A stretch of DNA of 7,653 bases from positions 1 through 7,653 of the forward strand of contig JAODLU010000088.1 in the NCBI GenBank assembly GCA_025464125.1, in the 5' to 3' direction. How positions within the stretch are numbered: the stretch's first letter is position 1; each line of letters opens with the position of its first letter. The position numbers and the translations under genes are program-made. The notes beneath the pieces were generated by a model, which worked only from the letters and a program-made list of their open reading frames with translations, was not told the origin of the DNA and made no database searches. This document shows positions 1 through 6,379 of the stretch, piece by piece. The stretch comes from Microbacteriaceae bacterium (lineage in GTDB: Bacteria; Actinomycetota; Actinomycetes; Actinomycetales; Microbacteriaceae).

Positions 1-126
1 GTGCAGGAGGCCATCGACGCTGATGCGGCCACCCAGGACCTCGGCAACCGGTCGGCGCTGCCGCCTGTGGGCAATGGCGACGTGAGCTACGAGGAAGCGG
101 TCGAGGCAGCCGAGCGGCACCAGTAG
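1..126 (+). CDS. C-terminal end of an unrecognised protein (partial)
   Basis: An open frame runs from the first base of the window to a TAG at 124-126, giving 41 codons. The visible tail is acidic and alanine-rich (it includes SALPPVGNGDVSYEEAVEAA) and ends in ERHQ. I do not recognise the family from this fragment. The first codon is GTG, but the gene most likely begins upstream of the window. The stop is only 19 bases before the start of the acyl-CoA ligase on the same strand, with no terminator-like hairpin between them. The two genes may therefore be co-transcribed, and the identity of this gene could point to the ligase's pathway. Frame, codon pattern and the tight junction support a real coding end; the function is unknown. 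Confidence 0.6.
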   Translation: MQEAIDADAATQDLGNRSALPPVGNGDVSYEEAVEAAERHQ

Positions 127-145
127 CGGTCATAGGCTGCAGGAT

Positions 146-1756
146 ATGGACCACTACCACGAACGATTCCCGAGCATCCCAGCAGCCGTTCGTCACTCAG
201 CGGCGATATTCGGTGACAAGACGTACCTTGTCGATGGCGAACTCGAGTGGTCATTCACGCAACTCGGCGAATACATGCTGCAGGCGGCCAGGGCATTCAT
301 CGCCCTCGGTATCCAGCCGGGCGACAGGGTGGCACTGCTCGGCCCGAATACCGCACTCTGGATCCAGGCGGCCCTCGGCATCCATGCTGCAGGAGGCGTG
401 CTGGTGCCTCTGAACACCCGCTACAAGGGCTCGGAGCTGGCGCACATCCTCAACAAGAGTGGTGCGGCCGCGGTCGTCACGGTCGGGGACTTCCTGGGCA
501 TCGATCACGTTGGCATGATGCGGGCAGCTGCCTCGGATGCCCCGGCCCTCGGCCGCATAGTGGTGCTCGATGGCGCTGTCATCCCAGGCACCACCACTTT
601 CACCGACTTCCTCGCCGCAGGCGCTGCAGTGCCTGAGGCCGCGGTCACCGCTCGCATCGACGCGCTCGGGCAACAGGACCTCAGCGACATCCTCTTCACC
701 TCTGGCACGACTGGCGCACCCAAGGGCGTCAGGATCAGGCATGGCCAGTCTGTGCGCATCGTGCACTGGCTCTGCGGCGCGTTCACCGTCAGCGATGTCG
801 ACGTGCACGCGATAGTGCCGCCGTTCTTCCATGCCTCCGGTTACAAGGCGGGCTGGCTGGGCGCGATCTTCGCCGGGGCCATGATCGTGCCGGTGCAGAC
901 CTTCGACACGGCAGGCCTGTTCGAGATCATCCAGAAGCACAGGGTAAGCGTGCTGTTCGGGCCGCCAACCATGTTCGTCGACATGGTCGCGCATCCAGCG
1001 CGAACCAGCTTCGACCTCAGTTCGCTGCGTGCCGCAAACGTCGCGTCGGCCGGTTCGCCGCTGTCGCTCATCCGGGATGTGCATGACGTGCTCGGTTTCG
1101 ACGTCGTGATCAACGCGTACGGCCAGACCGAGGCGAACGCGCTCATCACCACCTGCAGGGCTGACGACCCGCTCGAGCTCGTCGCCGTCTCCGTCGGTCG
1201 CCCGATCGACGATGTCGAGGTGATCGTTGTCGACGACGATGAGCACGAGGTGCCGCCGGGTGAGCCGGGTGAACTGCTCGTGCGCGGCTACAACGTGATG
1301 GACGCCTACTGGGACGAGCCAGGCGAGACGGCGAAGACCCTGAGGGCCGACGGATTCCTGCGCACTGGCGACATCGGCACGAAAGATGAGAACGGCTACC
1401 TGCGCATCACCGACCGCAAGAAAGACATGTACATCGTCGGCGGCTTCAACGCCTACCCCGCCGAGATCGAAGCGGTGCTCACGAAGCACCCGCAGATACT
1501 GCACGCAGCGGTCATCGGTATGCCTGACGAGCGCATGGGCGAGATCGGCTGGGCATACGTCACGACCATGGTCGACGCATCCATCACCGAGCGGGAGGTC
1601 ATCGACTACTGCCGCGAGAACATGGCCAACTTCAAGGTGCCGCGACGAGTACTGTTCGTCGACGAGCTTCCGCGCAACGCGACCCTCAAGGTGCTGAAGT
1701 TCGATCTCAGGCAGCAGGCGAAGGCACTGCTCGAGTCCGAGGCAGCGGCGACCTAG
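146..1756 (+). CDS. FadD3-like AMP-forming acyl-CoA ligase
   Basis: A 536-residue member of the ANL superfamily (acyl-CoA synthetases). It activates a carboxylic acid with ATP to an acyl-adenylate and then forms the CoA thioester in the cytoplasm. The core motifs are all visible: the P-loop ILFTSGTTGAPKG at residues 182-194, AYGQTEAN at 324-331, FLRTGDIG at 404-411, and the hinge region ITDRKKDMYIVGGFNAYPAE at 421-440. The C-terminal lysine motif is PRNATLKVLK (509-518), with the expected catalytic Lys at 515. The glycine that usually precedes this lysine is leucine here. Length is normal for the family. From memory the sequence resembles mycobacterial FadD3 (FFH..GYKAG, PLNTRY, NFKVPR), which activates a steroid C/D-ring propionate. 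The substrate here is not shown by the sequence, and no other steroid genes are in view. The ATG start fits the usual N-terminus, although the AGGA before it is only one base away. Its stop overlaps the stop of the convergent membrane-protein gene. Confidence 0.9.
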   Translation: MDHYHERFPSIPAAVRHSAAIFGDKTYLVDGELEWSFTQLGEYMLQAARAFIALGIQPGDRVALLGPNTALWIQAALGIHAAGGVLVPLNTRYKGSELAHILNKSGAAAVVTVGDFLGIDHVGMMRAAASDAPALGRIVVLDGAVIPGTTTFTDFLAAGAAVPEAAVTARIDALGQQDLSDILFTSGTTGAPKGVRIRHGQSVRIVHWLCGAFTVSDVDVHAIVPPFFHASGYKAGWLGAIFAGAMIVPVQTFDTAGLFEIIQKHRVSVLFGPPTMFVDMVAHPARTSFDLSSLRAANVASAGSPLSLIRDVHDVLGFDVVINAYGQTEANALITTCRADDPLELVAVSVGRPIDDVEVIVVDDDEHEVPPGEPGELLVRGYNVMDAYWDEPGETAKTLRADGFLRTGDIGTKDENGYLRITDRKKDMYIVGGFNAYPAEIEAVLTKHPQILHAAVIGMPDERMGEIGWAYVTTMVDASITEREVIDYCRENMANFKVPRRVLFVDELPRNATLKVLKFDLRQQAKALLESEAAAT

Positions 1757-2445
1757 CCGAGCAGCGAGACTGCCCGCGCGATCACGAGCACCAGGATGAT
1801 GAATCCCGCAAACGCCTGGAGCCCAACGAGCGTTTTCATTCGCGCGGTCAGCGGCATCGCATCCGGTGGGCTAAAGGCCATGGTGTTCGAGGCTGAGAAG
1901 TACGCGTAGTCCACGAACCCCGCAGTCCAGTCCGACTTGGCTGACGATCCCTTCGCCACCTCGACGATCGCGTCGTGATCTTCATCCTGTGGGAACCGGA
2001 TGTCGGCTTCCGGCAGCTCGTCGCGCTTGACGGTCGTGCGCACAACGGGCCCGCCGCGGTCCATCTCCCAGTAGATGAGCGCGTAGACGATCACGTGCGT
2101 GATCCAGACCTGGGCTGCCGCGACCAGCAGCGTGCCGTCGGAATCCTTCTTCGCATGCACAAGCAGGATGACCAACTGCACGAGAGCCACGTGATTGGCG
2201 ACAGCAAGCAGTGTCGTGAGACCGATGGAGAAGCCCCGCGAAAGCTTCGTCTGCGTCTTCATGCGCACCGGGTTGATGACGATCATCGGGATGAGCAGGA
2301 GAACACCGACCGCCACCACGCTGTAGCGCAGTATCGGCAGGAACCCGCTTGGCAGCAGGGCATACAACGCGAGCGCGACGATTACCGACCCGACGGCGGG
2401 CCAGCGGTGTTCGGTGCGGTCCCGCTCCTGCGCGACTCGAGCCAT
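1753..2445 (-). CDS. Actinobacterial membrane protein with degenerate K+-channel-like pore segment
   Basis: About 230 residues with five hydrophobic helices, at roughly 18-34, 38-57, 75-96, 107-126 and 206-227. A soluble acidic loop lies between the fourth and fifth. Before the last helix is a segment (179-200, starting DYAYFSASNTMAFS) laid out like the pore loop of two-helix K+ channels. The position of the TVGYG filter reads TMAFS, followed by the D..P.T pattern seen after real filters. I recall a family of actinobacterial membrane proteins starting HRWPA and carrying NATAFSPTD-like pore segments, so this looks like a family trait, not damage. It may be annotated as DUF1345-like. Function is unknown and K+ selectivity is unlikely. 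The frame could start at GTG 2472 (239 aa). I prefer ATG 2445, but neither start has a good ribosome binding site. The gene follows the 74-aa gene closely on the same strand and its stop overlaps the ligase stop. Confidence 0.8.
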   Translation of the reverse strand: MARVAQERDRTEHRWPAVGSVIVALALYALLPSGFLPILRYSVVAVGVLLLIPMIVINPVRMKTQTKLSRGFSIGLTTLLAVANHVALVQLVILLVHAKKDSDGTLLVAAAQVWITHVIVYALIYWEMDRGGPVVRTTVKRDELPEADIRFPQDEDHDAIVEVAKGSSAKSDWTAGFVDYAYFSASNTMAFSPPDAMPLTARMKTLVGLQAFAGFIILVLVIARAVSLLG

Positions 2446-2487
2446 GGTGGTGCAGCTTTCAGGCGGGATCACCCTGCCAGTGTCGGG

Positions 2488-2712
2488 TCAGGCGGCAGCG
2501 GGCAGTTCGGCGTCGGACGTGCAGGCGTCCACCGCATCGTGCAGGGTGGCGAAGAACTGGGGGGTGTTAGGAGAGGTGAGCTGCGTGAGCTCGTAGAGGC
2601 CCGCGATGTGGGTCACGAAACCTACAACGCCGCATCCACTCGTCTCTTCAACCCGACGGTCCGAGACGACCCAGTCGTCGCCGGTGAGCTTCACTATCTC
2701 GATCGTTTCCAT
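2488..2712 (-). CDS. Small protein of unknown function, 74 aa
   Basis: A short frame of 74 codons from ATG 2712 to TGA at 2488-2490. It has no signal peptide and no membrane segment. The first half is strand-like (GDDWVVSDRRV; GVVGFVTHIAGLYEL) and is followed by a likely helix (ATLHDAVDAC), then an alanine-rich tail. That composition suggests a small folded cytoplasmic protein rather than a chance frame. I have an impression of similar short proteins in Microbacteriaceae but cannot name a family. It fills the space between the divergent ATPase and the channel-like membrane-protein gene and reads into the latter (gap of 15 bases to GTG 2472 or 42 to ATG 2445), so the two are probably co-transcribed. 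No clear Shine-Dalgarno sequence precedes the ATG. Confidence 0.65.
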   Translation of the reverse strand: METIEIVKLTGDDWVVSDRRVEETSGCGVVGFVTHIAGLYELTQLTSPNTPQFFATLHDAVDACTSDAELPAAA

Positions 2713-2837
2713 AGCGTCAAGGCAATCGCATCGGGCGAATTCGCGACAGGTCCTTGAATTTCGGGCAGAGAGGGGTAGGTCTTCCCGAACGCCTGTGCGC
2801 GATTATGGTGGAAGCACCAGAGCAGGGGAGGCAGCCG
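2713..2837. promoter_or_regulatory. Divergent intergenic region, probable promoters
   Basis: This 125-base gap separates the minus-strand 74-aa gene from the plus-strand ATPase gene, so it must hold promoters for both directions. For the ATPase, TATGGT at 2804-2809 fits the loose actinobacterial -10 pattern TAnnnT and would give a short leader containing the strong ribosome binding site. I see no convincing -35 at the right distance. The 10-bp palindrome GCGAATTCGC at 2735-2744 is a possible small operator. These are by-eye matches only. Confidence 0.35.
2824..2831 (+). promoter_or_regulatory. Ribosome binding site that sets the ATPase start
   Basis: AGGGGAGG ends six bases before ATG 2838. 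It is the best Shine-Dalgarno match in the window at an ideal distance. It argues for the 290-residue ATPase over longer in-frame versions beginning at TTG 2754 or ATG 2805. Confidence 0.75.
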
Positions 2838-3710
2838 ATGCGCACCATGCAGTTCACGTCAGTCAGCGATGTGGCAGTGCGCCTCGAAGCAGTGGGGTAC
2901 CTCGCCTCGGATGCGATCGCCACGACGATCTTCCTGGCCAGCGAACTCGGCAAGCCGCTGCTCGTCGAGGGCCCGGCGGGGGTCGGCAAGACTGCTCTCG
3001 CGCAGGCGGTGGCCGAAGCCACAGGGTCGACCCTCGTGCGCCTGCAGTGCTACGAGGGCGTTGACGAGGCTCGCGCACTCTACGAGTGGAACCACGCCAA
3101 GCAGCTTCTGCGCATCACCGCCGCCCGCGATGAGGGCTGGGATGCGACGCGCTCCGACATCTTCAGCGAGGAATACCTGCTTGCGAGACCGCTGCTCACG
3201 GCGATCAGGAACACCGAGCCGACAGTGCTGCTGATCGACGAGACCGACAAGGCAGATGTCGAGATCGAGGGCCTGCTGCTCGAGGTGCTCGGTGACTTCC
3301 AGATCACCATCCCCGAACTCGGCACGATCACCGCCGTGCAGCGACCATTCGTGGTGCTGACCTCCAACGCCACACGCGAACTCTCTGAGGCACTGCGTCG
3401 CAGGTGCCTCTACCTGCATGTCGGGTTCCCCGACGAGCAGCTCGAGCAGCGGATCGTGCGGAGCGCCGTGCCCGAACTCGATGACGCGCTGGCCGCGTCG
3501 CTCATCCGGGTGATCGCGGCACTTCGTCGCATGCCACTTCGCAAGGTGCCGTCCGTCTCGGAAACCATCGACTGGGCCCGCACGCTCATCGCCCTCGGAG
3601 CGACCACTCTCGACAACGCCGTGATGAAGGAATCGCTCGGCGTGGTGCTGAAGCACCAGGACGACATCGAGAAGGCCAGCAGGCAGCTCGACCTCGACCC
3701 AGCGGCCTGA
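2838..3710 (+). CDS. MoxR/CoxD-like AAA+ ATPase
   Basis: A 290-residue MoxR-family AAA+ ATPase. The Walker A motif GPAGVGKT lies at 45-52, Walker B LLIDETDKAD at 131-140 (Asp134, Glu135), sensor-1 LTSNATREL at 174-182 (Asn177), and the arginine-finger region ALRRRC at 185-190. A helical lid follows (KVPSVSETIDWA, 236-247). The segment CYEGVDEARALYEWNHAKQL (71-90) is typical of the subfamily that includes CoxD. MoxR ATPases form rings and remodel or mature partner complexes together with VWA proteins; CoxD and CoxE do this for molybdenum/copper CO dehydrogenase. The VWA partner begins three bases after this stop, so the two proteins almost certainly act together. No CO dehydrogenase, xanthine-oxidase-family or cofactor-biosynthesis gene is visible, so the client is unknown. 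The start is set by a strong ribosome binding site. Confidence 0.92.
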   Translation: MRTMQFTSVSDVAVRLEAVGYLASDAIATTIFLASELGKPLLVEGPAGVGKTALAQAVAEATGSTLVRLQCYEGVDEARALYEWNHAKQLLRITAARDEGWDATRSDIFSEEYLLARPLLTAIRNTEPTVLLIDETDKADVEIEGLLLEVLGDFQITIPELGTITAVQRPFVVLTSNATRELSEALRRRCLYLHVGFPDEQLEQRIVRSAVPELDDALAASLIRVIAALRRMPLRKVPSVSETIDWARTLIALGATTLDNAVMKESLGVVLKHQDDIEKASRQLDLDPAA

Positions 3711-3713
3711 CCG

Positions 3714-5090
3714 ATGACGGCCGGCCTGCCAGAACGTCTCGTCGAGTTCGTCGGCGCACTCAGGGCCAACGGTGTGAACTCCGGTACCAGCGAGACCATC
3801 GACGCGGCTGACGTGATCGGCATCCTCGGAATGGATGACCGGCCACGACTGAGGGAGGGCCTTTCGGCCGCGCTTGTGCGGCGCGAGGGCCAGCGCGAGG
3901 TGTTCGACGCGACCTTCGACATCTACTTTCCGTCGGCAGTCGGTCGGTCGACAGGTTCCATCGGGGCTGGAGACGACATCAGCCTCGACGAGCTGCGGGA
4001 GCAGCTGGCGGCGGCCCTGGATGCTTCCGATCGCGACGACCTGCGGCGGCTGGCGGGGGTCGCACTAGACAGGTTCGGGCAGGTGGGCGACGGATCGCAG
4101 GCAGGGGGAGTGTGGTCGTCGTACCAGGCGCTCAACAGGGTCGCACCGCAGACCCTCCTTGCCGGGGTGATGAAACGCAAAGGGCTTGCCGCTAACGGCG
4201 ACGCCGCCGACGGCCGGCCGGTGGACGAGCGTCTCGCCGCAGATGAAACCAGGGAGCTGATCGCGGAGTTCCGATCGATGGTTGCCGCAGAGGCAGTGCG
4301 GCGAATGGCCGAGGTGCGGGGCCGCGAGCGCATGGCCAAATACACGGTGCCGAAGCGTGCTGAGCAGGTGGAGTTTTTGACCGCGAACGCACTGCAGCTC
4401 GAGCAGTTACGGCGCACGGTGAGACCGCTGGCACGGCGGCTCGCCACCCGTCTCGCGGCGAAGCGCCGTCGACGCAATCGCGGGCGCATCGATGTGCGCA
4501 AGACGATAAGGCGGTCGATGTCGACGGGCGGGGTCCCGATGCGCCCGGCATTCGAGAAGCCGCGCCCGACGAGGCCAGAACTGGTTCTGCTCTGCGACGT
4601 GTCGGGATCGGTCTCCGCATTCTCGAACTTCACGATGCTGCTCGTGCAGGCGATGAAGGGCGAGTTCAGCCGTATCCGGGTATTCGCATTCGTGAACGCC
4701 ATGGCGGAGGTCACCCACCTCATCGACGATGATTCGACGGATCTCGCGGCAAGAATCGTGCAGGAGGCCGAGGTGGCGCGCTGGCACGGCAGCAGCGACT
4801 ACGGGCAGTCGTTCGCCGGCTTCGTGGCCGATCACCTGCACGCGGTCACCAGCCGCACCTCGGTGCTCGTGCTCGGCGACGCACGCAACAACTACGGCGA
4901 ACCGCGGCTGGATGCATTCAGGCAGCTGGCCGCACGATCGCGCCGCACGTTCTGGCTGAACCCGGAGCGTGTGTCGTCGTGGGGAATCGGTGACTCGGTT
5001 GCCATCGAATACGGCACCATCGCCGAGATGCACGAGTGCCGCACAGTCGAGCAGCTCAGCCACTTCATCTCGCGGCTGCTGCCCGTCTGA
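3714..5090 (+). CDS. CoxE-like VWA-domain protein
   Basis: A 458-residue cytoplasmic protein of the CoxE-like VWA family (COG3552 type), the usual partner of the MoxR/CoxD ATPase encoded just upstream. The N-terminal two thirds is mostly helical and ends in a very basic stretch (about 241-268, including AAKRRRRNRGRIDVRKT) that is normal before the VWA domain in this family. The VWA domain starts near residue 288. Its metal-ion-dependent adhesion site is visible as DVSGS at 295-299, HGSSDYG at 358-364 (serines where many relatives have threonine) and GDARNNYG at 388-395 (Asp389). A bound divalent ion is therefore likely. There is no signal peptide or membrane helix. The ATG lies three bases after the ATPase TGA with no clear ribosome binding site, which suggests translational coupling. 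The gene converges with the lipase gene after 16 bases. Confidence 0.9.
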   Translation: MTAGLPERLVEFVGALRANGVNSGTSETIDAADVIGILGMDDRPRLREGLSAALVRREGQREVFDATFDIYFPSAVGRSTGSIGAGDDISLDELREQLAAALDASDRDDLRRLAGVALDRFGQVGDGSQAGGVWSSYQALNRVAPQTLLAGVMKRKGLAANGDAADGRPVDERLAADETRELIAEFRSMVAAEAVRRMAEVRGRERMAKYTVPKRAEQVEFLTANALQLEQLRRTVRPLARRLATRLAAKRRRRNRGRIDVRKTIRRSMSTGGVPMRPAFEKPRPTRPELVLLCDVSGSVSAFSNFTMLLVQAMKGEFSRIRVFAFVNAMAEVTHLIDDDSTDLAARIVQEAEVARWHGSSDYGQSFAGFVADHLHAVTSRTSVLVLGDARNNYGEPRLDAFRQLAARSRRTFWLNPERVSSWGIGDSVAIEYGTIAEMHECRTVEQLSHFISRLLPV

Positions 5091-5106
5091 GGGCTGGAAG
5101 TCGGAG

Positions 5107-6330
5107 TCAGCAGGTCGTCTGCTGGGGTCGCCCGGCCAGGGCGTCGTCGAAGAAGGTCATGAGCTGCCGCACTGCCCTCAGGGCGATGAGGCCGTGCCCG
5201 GTTTTGGCAAAGCGCAGGAAGGTCACCTGCGAGCCGATCGAGCACTCGCCGTCGACGAATTGCGCGGTTGATGCTGGTCGCACGAGGGTGTCGATGTCAC
5301 CCTGGGCGACGAAAAGAGGCATCTCGAGCCGGGTCGACCCTGGAGTGTTCTCGGCCAGCAGGCTCGCCCACGGCTCGGTCTTCGTCGGGTCTGAGGCGAG
5401 GAAGTCGCCGATGAGTGGGCGTGCGATCGTGTGAAGCTGCGCCTGCTGGCCGAACAGGCAGAGCTTCGCCATCGTCGGGGTTGCGGCAGCCGCCGCGGGA
5501 GTCAGGATCGTGTCGAGCCGGGCATCCGCGACCGTCGGCCCATAGGTGGTGGCGAATGCATCGAAGGCGTACGACCCGATCGTCACCCCGGAGACATCGT
5601 TGATGTCATCACCCAGCAGCACCGCCAGGTCGATGGCAGGCGCTGCGACAGCTGCGGCCACCACGGTGAGGTCAGGCGCGTATGACCCGGCGTCCTGGGC
5701 GGCGAAGAGCACTGCCTGGCCGCCCTGCGAGTGCCCCCACAGCAGCACCTTCGTGCTGGTGCTTGTGTCGATCGAATGTGCAGCGCGAGCCGCATCGAGC
5801 ACGCTGTTACCGGCGGTCTTGCCGATCAGGTAAGCGTTCGGTCCTGCTGCCCCCATTCCCGGATAATCAGTCGCTACGACCGCAAAACCGGCCTTCAGCA
5901 TTGCATCCATCCCCTCGATGAGGTCGAAGGGGTCGATGCCGACCGAGGGCGCGCACCGAGCGGCAGCTCCCGTAGTCGGATGCGCCCATGACACGATCGT
6001 GCGGCCGCCTTCCGGCGTCGGTCCCATCGGCGTGATGAGAGTGCCTGAGACGATCTCGTCGGCCCCGAACAGGTCGGTCGAGTGGTACATGATGCGCCAC
6101 GCCGTCGTGCCGATCGGCACGCTGTAGATGCGCTGGGTTCGCACCACGGTGCCGGGCTTACCCTTTGGCAACGGGTCGGGCAGGCTGTAGAAGGCGGCGG
6201 CGGTCGACTCCTCGATGGCGCCGACTATGGCGCGCCGGGCATCCTGCTGGATCGTGACGACACTGGCTGCGAGCGCGAGCGTGACAACAGCTGCGACCAC
6301 GAGTGTGCGCCGGTTCGACCACTCAGCCAT
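5107..6330 (-). CDS. Exported secretory-type lipase (alpha/beta hydrolase)
   Basis: A 407-residue alpha/beta hydrolase resembling the secretory lipase (LIP) family, which hydrolyses acylglycerols or other esters outside the cytoplasm. The N-terminus has NRR followed by a hydrophobic stretch (9-27), a signal peptide or anchor; a cleavage site around residues 19-22 is possible. Family-typical SWAHPTTGAAARCAPS lies at 114-129. The nucleophile elbow GHSQGG is at 199-204 (Ser201). The acid is probably Asp347 in GDIDTLVRP and the base His379 in KTGHG, completing the triad. Four cysteines (126, 291, 363, 407) could form disulfides in the exported protein. Length is normal. The ATG at 6330 is preferred because later starts would lose the basic N-terminus. 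Only a weak G-rich stretch precedes it, and the first two bases of the ATG lie in the arm of a 14-bp inverted repeat. It sits 49 bases after the dehydrogenase stop on the same strand. Confidence 0.88.
   Translation of the reverse strand: MAEWSNRRTLVVAAVVTLALAASVVTIQQDARRAIVGAIEESTAAAFYSLPDPLPKGKPGTVVRTQRIYSVPIGTTAWRIMYHSTDLFGADEIVSGTLITPMGPTPEGGRTIVSWAHPTTGAAARCAPSVGIDPFDLIEGMDAMLKAGFAVVATDYPGMGAAGPNAYLIGKTAGNSVLDAARAAHSIDTSTSTKVLLWGHSQGGQAVLFAAQDAGSYAPDLTVVAAAVAAPAIDLAVLLGDDINDVSGVTIGSYAFDAFATTYGPTVADARLDTILTPAAAAATPTMAKLCLFGQQAQLHTIARPLIGDFLASDPTKTEPWASLLAENTPGSTRLEMPLFVAQGDIDTLVRPASTAQFVDGECSIGSQVTFLRFAKTGHGLIALRAVRQLMTFFDDALAGRPQQTTC
5108..5124. terminator. Short hairpin between convergent genes
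   Basis: CAGCAG (5108-5113) and CTGCTG (5119-5124) can form a six-base stem with a five-base loop, overlapping the last codons of the lipase gene just after the VWA stop. There is no T-tract on either strand, so its role in ending transcription is doubtful. Confidence 0.2.
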
Positions 6331-6374
6331 GCCGCCCCCGATCGTCCTTCGACGAACTCTATCGGGGGCGGCAT
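6329..6374. repeat. Perfect 14-bp inverted repeat over the lipase start
   Basis: ATGCCGCCCCCGAT (6329-6342) and its exact reverse complement ATCGGGGGCGGCAT (6361-6374) flank an 18-base spacer. On the minus-strand transcript this would be a very stable GC-rich hairpin, beginning six bases after the dehydrogenase stop and ending on the second base of the lipase ATG. The minus-strand loop contains GAAGGA, a Shine-Dalgarno-like sequence 14 bases before that ATG. No T-tract follows. It may be a terminator without a U-tail, an attenuator, a 3' stabiliser for the upstream message, or a translation switch for the lipase. The repeat itself is certain; the role is inferred. Confidence 0.85.
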
Positions 6375-6379
6375 CTCCG

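Noticed and set aside
251..1504. 417-codon open frame on the minus strand opposite the ligase
   Set aside because: It lies wholly opposite a gene with intact family motifs. Its product has low-complexity, His/Arg/Asp-rich composition typical of antisense frames in GC-rich DNA, and no recognisable domain.
1727..1764. CTGCTCG ... CGAGCAG inverted repeat around the shared stop codons
   Set aside because: Only seven base pairs with a 24-base loop and no T-tract; expected by chance in GC-rich DNA and largely inside coding sequence.
1975..2757. 260-codon plus-strand frame across the membrane-protein and 74-aa genes
   Set aside because: The composition is rich in Arg, His and Asp without domains, and it is antisense to a protein with clear membrane helices. 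It is a shadow frame.
2754..2781. TTGAAT / TAGGTC as a -35/-10 promoter pair
   Set aside because: The -35 is acceptable, but the -10 lacks the conserved final T and would leave an unexplained long leader; TATGGT at 2804-2809 fits better.
2754..2837. N-terminal extension of the ATPase from TTG 2754
   Set aside because: The strong ribosome binding site at 2824-2831 is correctly spaced for ATG 2838, and the extension does not look like part of a MoxR protein.
2859..3656. Long minus-strand frame opposite the ATPase gene
   Set aside because: Antisense to a gene with Walker A, Walker B and sensor motifs; the product is His-rich with no recognisable domain.
3923..4723. 266-codon minus-strand frame opposite the VWA gene
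   Set aside because: Ser/Arg/Ala-rich shadow of a gene with a clear metal-binding VWA site; the overlapping 4407-5063 minus frame is rejected for the same reason.
6225..6374. 49-codon upstream frame starting at the first arm of the inverted repeat and overlapping the lipase start out of frame
   Set aside because: The GGAG before its ATG directly abuts the start, which is too close for a working ribosome binding site, and the product is Ser/Arg-rich. It could only matter as a regulatory upstream frame, for which there is no evidence.
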